From the NCBI GenBank assembly GCA_027618625.1, contig JAQCER010000058.1, forward strand, positions 1-9,923: a DNA stretch of 9,923 nucleotides, in the 5' to 3' direction. This DNA comes from Verrucomicrobiota bacterium. GTDB lineage: Bacteria > Verrucomicrobiota > Verrucomicrobiia > Verrucomicrobiales > DEV007. Positions 5,201 through 9,923 of this stretch are shown piece by piece (within the stretch, counting starts at the first letter, position 1; each line of letters opens with the position of its first letter). The notes below the pieces were generated by a model. That model saw only the letters and a list, made by a program, of their open reading frames with translations, made no database searches and was not told the DNA's origin. The translations under genes and the position numbers were made by a program.

Positions 5201-6472
5201 ATGCGTAAACTCTTCAAACCTTTAATGAGTCAAGTGATCGTTATCGCTACCACGGCCCTCCTCATCGGCTGCGGCGGCGGAGATGATGACTCGGCCAAAA
5301 AAGCGACACCCAAGCTTTCGATCGCCTATTCTCAGTCTGGGAGTGATGGGATGACCCCCGAAGTTCACCTTTCAGGACTCCTTCCCAGCTCGTTTTCCAA
5401 GAAACCTCTGGTGGACGCGATCAATGGCAGCTTCCCCTACCCGATCAAGATTATCGATGAAATTGCGCAAGACCAAAACGTTCCGACTCCAGACTGGTAT
5501 GCACTTTTACCAGCCGCTCTGCCTGGCCTTTTCGCTCAGGCATCGTCCCTGACCATTGCTTTCGACAATCGCTCGCTCGAACTGACTTGTGTAAGTGAAA
5601 CCGCTGAGAAGAAAGACGCTGTCGCCCGAGATTCTGTTTTGGCTTTTTCTGGTGCGATCGACTACGTCAATCACAAGCTGCGGGTAGAAAAAGTGAAGCC
5701 ACGTCCGTCGCAGATTTCGATCACTATGGATGAGTCGGGAAAGGTGTCCCTGCGAGGACTGATTAACGACGAGGCTACGCGGACCAGCATCGAAGCGGTG
5801 CTCGGGAAAGAAACGTGGCACGGAACCGATGTTCGCATTTCCAACGAGATCGAAATTCGTCCCTACGCTGAGGCTCCCACCTGGGCGTCCGAACTCCGCT
5901 CATTCCTACCCGTCTACTTCGACACCCTTCAGGAGCGCTCGCTCTTTATCAGCTCGGACTCTGTTCGGCTGGGCGGTAAAGTCCGCTCCGAGGAGGAGAA
6001 GCGTTCACTCGTGTACGCTGCCGGGCGCGCGTTCCTTGAGTCTGACCTTCCGGTCGCCGATACGCTCGTCACCAATCGGCTGACCGAAGACCAGCGCCGC
6101 CTGGTCTTGTCCAGGCAGTCCCTGTCAGATTTTGTATCGCGAATCCATATCTTTTTCGATTCCGGCCACCACACTCCAACACCGGATGAAGTTCGCAAGA
6201 TTCAAGCAGTCGCGGCAAAACTGGCCATCACTGAGACTGCCGAGAAATTGTCGATCGTCGGCCTTACCGACGGAAAAGGCGATGCGGAAACCAACAATTG
6301 GATCAAAAATGAACGCTGCAAGGCGGTCTACAATGCCTTAGTTACGATGGGTGCCGACAAGGATCGCCTCGTTCTGGATCCAGAGGCCGTCGGCAAGCCT
6401 CGCGAAAATGAAACCGCGGATCAACTTCGCCGGGTCGAGTTTCACGTCGTGTCTGCGACTCCGGCTGGATAA
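5201..6472 (+). CDS. OmpA-like lipoprotein with two BON-like repeats
   Basis: The 423-residue protein begins with a lipoprotein signal, charged head then VIVIATTALLIG and lipobox cysteine C24; the following Gly residues give no inner-membrane retention signal, so an outer-membrane anchor is likely. Two similar units follow, about 38-145 and 171-275. Both contain a V-x-L-x-G-L strand, a 'VPTPDW/APTWAS' turn, an LP-rich helix and a closing beta strand before an acidic 'SE-x-x-EK' helix. They resemble BON domains. Residues about 313-417 form an OmpA C-terminal domain: HIFFDSG, LTDGKG with D357, then NER with R372, and LRRVEF near the end. D357 and R372 match the Asp/Arg pair that binds diaminopimelate in peptidoglycan. 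It should tether the outer membrane to the wall. It is apparently transcribed from its own divergent promoter and lies 47 nt upstream of the recombinase gene. Confidence 0.9.
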   Translation: MRKLFKPLMSQVIVIATTALLIGCGGGDDDSAKKATPKLSIAYSQSGSDGMTPEVHLSGLLPSSFSKKPLVDAINGSFPYPIKIIDEIAQDQNVPTPDWYALLPAALPGLFAQASSLTIAFDNRSLELTCVSETAEKKDAVARDSVLAFSGAIDYVNHKLRVEKVKPRPSQISITMDESGKVSLRGLINDEATRTSIEAVLGKETWHGTDVRISNEIEIRPYAEAPTWASELRSFLPVYFDTLQERSLFISSDSVRLGGKVRSEEEKRSLVYAAGRAFLESDLPVADTLVTNRLTEDQRRLVLSRQSLSDFVSRIHIFFDSGHHTPTPDEVRKIQAVAAKLAITETAEKLSIVGLTDGKGDAETNNWIKNERCKAVYNALVTMGADKDRLVLDPEAVGKPRENETADQLRRVEFHVVSATPAG

Positions 6473-6516
6473 AGGGATAGAGGCAGTTTGAGGCTGTCAA
6501 TCGTTGCGGATCATTA

Positions 6517-6540
6517 GGAATGCTGTATCATCAGCATTCC
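6517..6540 (+). repeat. Perfect 9-bp dyad with 6-nt spacer at the recombinase start
   Basis: GGAATGCTG (6517-6525) and CAGCATTCC (6532-6540) are exact reverse complements around TATCAT. Widening to 11 bp per arm keeps 9 of 11 matches, so the layout (11-6-11) is that of a Xer core site, although the arms do not resemble known dif sequences. The central TATCAT also resembles a -10 box, with TTGCGG 16 bp upstream (6504-6509). The dyad covers or abuts both possible start codons. It has no T-run, so it is not a terminator of the upstream gene. Confidence 0.7.
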
Positions 6541-7419
6541 ATGGAGGTTGACGCATTCCTGCAGTTTCTGGCGGTTGAGAAGAACGCTTCGGCTCGCACC
6601 GTTGCGAATTACGCCCACGCCCTGCGGGAGTATCGTGAGCACGGGAAGCGCTTCAACTCGTGGCAGGAATGCTCCGCGGATGACTTTCGCCTCTATCTTT
6701 TTGATCTGATGAAGCGCGAGTTGAAGCGCTCGACGATTCGCCTGCATTTCGCAGCGCTTCGCAGCTTCTACAAATTTTTGACGTACCGCCATGGCCTTGC
6801 GATCAATCCATTACTGGACGTGCAACTGCCGAAGGCGGAAAAGGGGCTACCGGTCGTGATGACGTTGACCCAGGTCGAGGAACTACTCGCTCTGCCTTTA
6901 AATGTTGAGCAGGACAAACAGGCCCCCAGCTGGGCGGGTGCGCGGGATGCAGCAGTGCTCGAACTTTTCTACAGCACCGGCACTCGCCTGCAGGAACTGG
7001 TCGACATGAATGTTCAGGACATCGACACTTACAATGATTCCGTGCGTGTCATTGGTAAAGGCCGAAAGGAGCGGGTATGCCCGATCGGCTCGCATGCGAT
7101 GCTGGCGATACAGCGCTATCGGCAGGCGGCGAATGTCCATGATGGTGCGCTGTTTATCAGCAAGCTGCGAAGCCGCATCACCGCCAGGGCCGTCTCTGAT
7201 ATTCTGCAGAAGTACCTTCGGCTGTCAGAAATCCCGCTCAAAATAAGCCCGCACAAATTGCGCCACAGCTTTGCCACGCACTTGCTGGACAATGGGGCCG
7301 ATCTTCGCAGTGTGCAGGCCCTCCTTGGTCACTCAAGCCTGTCGACCACCCAGATTTATACCCATGTGAGCGTCGAGCGGATGAAGAAGGTTTACGATTC
7401 TGCACATCCCCGGGCGTAG
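6520..7419 (+). CDS. xerC: XerC/XerD-type tyrosine recombinase
   Basis: The 299-residue protein has an N-terminal SAM-like core-binding domain (about 10-95, with FLQFLAVEKNASARTVANY) and a catalytic domain (about 112-295). All six catalytic residues are present: R156 in STGTR, K180 in IGKGRKE, H245 and R248 in PHKLRH, H271 in LLGHSS and the nucleophile Y280 in QIYTHV. Length and lack of extra domains match housekeeping XerC/XerD, which resolve chromosome dimers at dif, rather than phage integrases; XerC versus XerD cannot be settled here. The start is uncertain. ATG 6520 has a weak GGA 9 nt upstream and its first seven codons lie in the perfect dyad. ATG 6541, immediately after the dyad, gives 292 residues and an equally normal N-terminus. 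The gene converges with the fucose synthase gene, with a single base between the stop codons. Confidence 0.93.
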   Translation: MLYHQHSMEVDAFLQFLAVEKNASARTVANYAHALREYREHGKRFNSWQECSADDFRLYLFDLMKRELKRSTIRLHFAALRSFYKFLTYRHGLAINPLLDVQLPKAEKGLPVVMTLTQVEELLALPLNVEQDKQAPSWAGARDAAVLELFYSTGTRLQELVDMNVQDIDTYNDSVRVIGKGRKERVCPIGSHAMLAIQRYRQAANVHDGALFISKLRSRITARAVSDILQKYLRLSEIPLKISPHKLRHSFATHLLDNGADLRSVQALLGHSSLSTTQIYTHVSVERMKKVYDSAHPRA

Positions 7420-7420
7420 C

Positions 7421-8362
7421 CTACTTCGATCGCAAGTCTCCGCTTGTGACGAAGTCCTGATAGGCCCCCTTCAAGCCGTCACGCAGGCCGATTTTCGGCT
7501 TCCAGCCAAGCTGTCGCAGTCGCGAAACATCCATCAACTTGCGCGGTGTGCCATCGGGTTTTGTCAGATCCATCAGGATGTTGCCACGAAAGCCAACGAC
7601 CTCGGCGATCAACGTGGCCAGCTCAAAAATGGATTGATCCTCACCAGAGCCCACGTTGATCCAGTCCGGCGGATCTTCCACAGTGAGTAGATGAACACAA
7701 GCTTCCGCCAGATCGTCGACGTGCAAAAATTCGCGGCGTGGCTTCCCGGTTCCCCAGATCTTTACCGATTCCGCGCCATTCACTTTGGCTTCGTGAAAGC
7801 GGCGGATGATCCCCGGAATTACGTGACTGTTTTCCGGATGGTAGTTGTCGCCAGGGCCGTACAGATTGGTCGGCATGGCCGAATGGAACAGGACGCCGTA
7901 CTGCGCCCGGTAATACTGACAAAGCTTCAGTCCAGCGATCTTGGCAATGGCGTAGGCCTCGTTGGTGGCTTCCAGAGGTGACGACAGAAGGCAGTCTTCA
8001 GGCATCGGTTGCGGTGCCATCTTTGGATAGATGCACGAACTTCCGAGAAACAGAAGCCGCCGCACCTTCGACTGCCAGGATGCATGCACGAGATTCGACG
8101 CGATCATCAGGTTCTCGTAGATGAATTGTGCCGGATAGGTTCGGTTGGCGTGAATCCCACCTACCCGCGCAGCCGCGACCAGCACAACGTCCGGCTTTTC
8201 CGCTTCAAGATACGCTCCAACGTCCTGCTGGTTGAGCAGGTCCAGCTGGTCACGAGTCGCCGTGAGAATCTCGACATTGCCGCGAGTCTCCAACTTCCTT
8301 ACCAAAGCCTTTCCGACCATGCCACGGTGGCCGGCTACGAAAACTTTGTCACCATCTTTCAT
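7421..8362 (-). CDS. fcl: GDP-L-fucose synthase
   Basis: This 313-residue protein is a short-chain dehydrogenase/reductase-type epimerase-reductase that turns GDP-4-keto-6-deoxy-D-mannose into GDP-L-fucose with NADPH, in the cytoplasm. The nucleotide-binding motif is G11-H-R-G14-M-V-G17. The active-site set aligns with the E. coli enzyme: S108 and C110 in [10 protein letters not shown]137 and K141 in YAIAK, and H180 in NSHVIP. The substrate-pocket stretch [11 protein letters not shown] and the C-terminal [14 protein letters not shown] are also typical. Its ATG overlaps the dapA stop by 4 nt (ATGA), so translation is probably coupled to dapA. The preceding enzyme gene, gmd (GDP-mannose dehydratase), is not in the window. 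The product suggests fucose-containing surface polysaccharide. Function is very likely; alternative names are wcaG and fcl. Confidence 0.93.
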   Translation of the reverse strand: MKDGDKVFVAGHRGMVGKALVRKLETRGNVEILTATRDQLDLLNQQDVGAYLEAEKPDVVLVAAARVGGIHANRTYPAQFIYENLMIASNLVHASWQSKVRRLLFLGSSCIYPKMAPQPMPEDCLLSSPLEATNEAYAIAKIAGLKLCQYYRAQYGVLFHSAMPTNLYGPGDNYHPENSHVIPGIIRRFHEAKVNGAESVKIWGTGKPRREFLHVDDLAEACVHLLTVEDPPDWINVGSGEDQSIFELATLIAEVVGFRGNILMDLTKPDGTPRKLMDVSRLRQLGWKPKIGLRDGLKGAYQDFVTSGDLRSK

Positions 8363-9240
8363 GAGAGCAGATCCAGTTGATCAAGAATTACCCGCAACTC
8401 CCCGGCCTTTTCAGGAAGCATGCTTGTCATCGGCAAGCGCAGACCGGGTTCAATCAATCCGGCGATACCCATCGCAGTCTTGATAGGAACAGGGTTGGTA
8501 TCCAGTTTAAGAAAAGCAGCGAACAACGGATAGAACCGACGGTGCACTTGCAGCGCATGTTCCCAGTCACCAGACAGCGCCGCACTCACCATTGACACCA
8601 TCTCCGCAGGGATCAGATTCGATGCGACACTAATCACGCCACGAGCACCGACCGACATGAAGGGCAGTGTCAGGGAATCATCCCCAGATAGGATTTCAAA
8701 GCCATTCAAAAGGGCTGCATCGAATTCACTGACACGCTCAGGCGTGCCACCGGCTTCTTTAATCGCAACGATGTTAGGGCAGGCCTCCGCGAGCCGGACA
8801 ACCGTGTCAACACCGATCGGGATGCCGCAGCGGCCCGGAATGCTATAGAGCACGATTTTCAGCGAGGTGGACTCGGCGATTGCCTTGAAGTGCTGGAACA
8901 ACCCTTCCTGTGATGGTTTGTTGTAGTACGGCGCGACTTGTAGGGAAGCCGTCGCTCCGACGCGCTCTGCCGCTTGAGTAAGCTCGATAGCCTCTTGCGT
9001 TGAATTGGCACCGGTTCCGGCAATGACATGGCCACGGCCCTGGGCAAATTGTGCCGCGATCTCGATGACCCTGATGTGCTCGCTGGTATCCAGGGTTGGC
9101 GACTCCCCAGTCGTTCCGACCGGGACGATACCCTGGACGCCAGCATCAAACTGACGATCTATCAGATGTCGAAACGCGCCCTCGTCGACCAGGCCGTCTT
9201 TGAACGGCGTAACAAGCGCAGTGTGAACTCCTTCGAACAT
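8359..9240 (-). CDS. dapA: 4-hydroxy-tetrahydrodipicolinate synthase
   Basis: DapA condenses pyruvate with aspartate semialdehyde in the cytoplasm, the first committed step of the diaminopimelate/lysine pathway. The 293-residue length is normal. Visible key residues are T43 and T44 in GTTGES, Y106 in PYYNKP, Y132 in VLYSIPGR, R137, and the Schiff-base lysine K161 in IVAIKEAGG, in a TIM-barrel frame beginning [10 protein letters not shown]. Residues GDDS at about 196-199 are also typical. It begins 16 nt after the dapF stop and overlaps fcl by 4 nt, giving the order dapF-dapA-fcl. No Shine-Dalgarno is clear before the start. dapB, often found beside dapA, is not here. Assignment to dapA rather than a related aldolase (N-acetylneuraminate lyase-type) rests on the residue set and on dapF next door. 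Confidence 0.95.
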   Translation of the reverse strand: MFEGVHTALVTPFKDGLVDEGAFRHLIDRQFDAGVQGIVPVGTTGESPTLDTSEHIRVIEIAAQFAQGRGHVIAGTGANSTQEAIELTQAAERVGATASLQVAPYYNKPSQEGLFQHFKAIAESTSLKIVLYSIPGRCGIPIGVDTVVRLAEACPNIVAIKEAGGTPERVSEFDAALLNGFEILSGDDSLTLPFMSVGARGVISVASNLIPAEMVSMVSAALSGDWEHALQVHRRFYPLFAAFLKLDTNPVPIKTAMGIAGLIEPGLRLPMTSMLPEKAGELRVILDQLDLLS

Positions 9241-9256
9241 GGATTAATTACGGGTA

Positions 9257-9923
9257 TCAGAGTGAATCGGGAACGGCAATTTCTCCCTTGAATACCAGCT
9301 GGGCGGGCCCAGTCAAGGTGACATTGGTGTATTGGGGTGAGCCATCGGCGGATTTCGAGCAATCAAAGCCGACCTTGAGAGTGTCGCCACCCCGCACCTT
9401 CACGCTCACTGGAGATGGGGCATGGTCGAGATGATGGTGGATGATGGCATTGGCCACCACTCCGGTGCCGCACGCCAGAGTTTCATCTTCCACACCGCGT
9501 TCGTAGGTTCGAATCGCCAGACTGCCGCGTTGCAGAACTTGCATAAAGTTCACGTTGGTTCCCTTCGGCGCAAAGTGCTCGTGGAAACGGAGGGCGGCCC
9601 CGTCTTCCCGGATAGCCACCTGCTCCAAATCTTCAACGACCACCACTGCGTGAGGGACACCGGTATTGACCGAATGCACCACCAGCTCCCGCCCGCGGAC
9701 GATCAATTCAGAATGGAGAGCCAGATCAAAGGGCTCGCTCAAATTGATGCAGACGTCGTTCCCTGGGAATGTTGCGTTGATACGGCCTGCGATCGTCTCA
9801 AATGAAAGCTTGTCCAGCGAGCCACCATTGAGGTGCTCTACATAGCGGGCAAAGCAACGGGCACCATTGCCGCACATTTCCGCTTCGCCACCGTCCGCAT
9901 TGTAATAACGCATCCGGTAGTCT
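9257..9923 (-). CDS. dapF: Diaminopimelate epimerase, 5' end beyond the window
   Basis: DapF converts LL- to meso-diaminopimelate, the form used in peptidoglycan and for lysine. The reading frame stays open to the last base of the window: upstream of the internal ATG at 9913 it continues with D-Y-R, matching the family's 'D-(F/Y)-R-(M/I)-R-(Y/F)-(F/Y)-N-A-D-G' block, so the true start lies outside and about 60-70 N-terminal residues are missing. The two catalytic cysteines are visible in EMCGNGARC and LACGTGVVA. Other family blocks are NTGVPHAVV and ERGVEDETLACGTG. It precedes dapA by 16 nt in the same operon, and the promoter must be outside the window. Confidence 0.95.
   Translation of the reverse strand, partial: DYRMRYYNADGGEAEMCGNGARCFARYVEHLNGGSLDKLSFETIAGRINATFPGNDVCINLSEPFDLALHSELIVRGRELVVHSVNTGVPHAVVVVEDLEQVAIREDGAALRFHEHFAPKGTNVNFMQVLQRGSLAIRTYERGVEDETLACGTGVVANAIIHHHLDHAPSPVSVKVRGGDTLKVGFDCSKSADGSPQYTNVTLTGPAQLVFKGEIAVPDSL

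Noticed and set aside
6517..6540. Terminator of the OmpA-like gene
   Set aside because: The hairpin is perfect but is followed by ATGGAGG, not a T-run, and lies at the next gene's start.
6517..6540. Genuine chromosomal dif site
   Set aside because: The spacing fits but the arms lack the usual dif-like TTATGTTAA-type sequence; recorded only as a geometry match.
8009..8380. 123-residue plus-strand open frame
   Set aside because: Antisense to the fucose synthase gene, which carries all its catalytic residues; no motif in the antisense product.

Overview
The window looks like chromosomal DNA of a bacterium from the Planctomycetes-Verrucomicrobia-Chlamydiae group, most likely Verrucomicrobiota. 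The main pointer is a Tat-exported DUF1501 protein, a family concentrated in Planctomycetota and Verrucomicrobiota. A verrucomicrobial-style c-type cytochrome, an outer-membrane OmpA-like lipoprotein and a mostly Shine-Dalgarno-poor gene set fit with it. The taxonomic call is inference from gene content; no rRNA or tRNA gene is present.

Left part (1-2270, minus strand): a tight four-gene cluster encodes, in transcription order, an 82-aa two-helix membrane protein, a 51-aa single-helix protein, a six-helix ferric-reductase-like protein fused to a C-terminal Rieske [2Fe-2S] domain, and a membrane-anchored protein with a conserved-looking Cys/His cluster. Gaps are 14, 2 and 2 nt. I read this as one membrane electron-transfer module of unknown substrate; it is the least characterised and most interesting system here.

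Middle part (2271-5200): a 570-bp non-coding stretch with a perfect TATAAT box and short tandem repeats separates that module from a divergent, secreted mono-haem cytochrome c (2841-3413, +), which ends in a strong intrinsic terminator. The terminator's T-run touches the stop codon of the convergent DUF1501 gene (3473-4921, -). A 279-bp divergent spacer follows.

Right part (5201-9923): an OmpA-like lipoprotein with two internal BON-like repeats (+) is followed by a XerC/XerD-type tyrosine recombinase (+), whose first codons lie inside a perfect 9-bp dyad with a 6-nt spacer. Converging on it with a one-base gap is a minus-strand operon reading dapF (cut by the window edge), dapA and a GDP-L-fucose synthase gene. 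DapF and DapA act in diaminopimelate/lysine synthesis, which feeds peptidoglycan; the fucose synthase makes an activated sugar for surface polysaccharide. The shared theme of this end is the cell envelope.

No CRISPR array, insertion sequence, prophage gene, tRNA or rRNA was seen.
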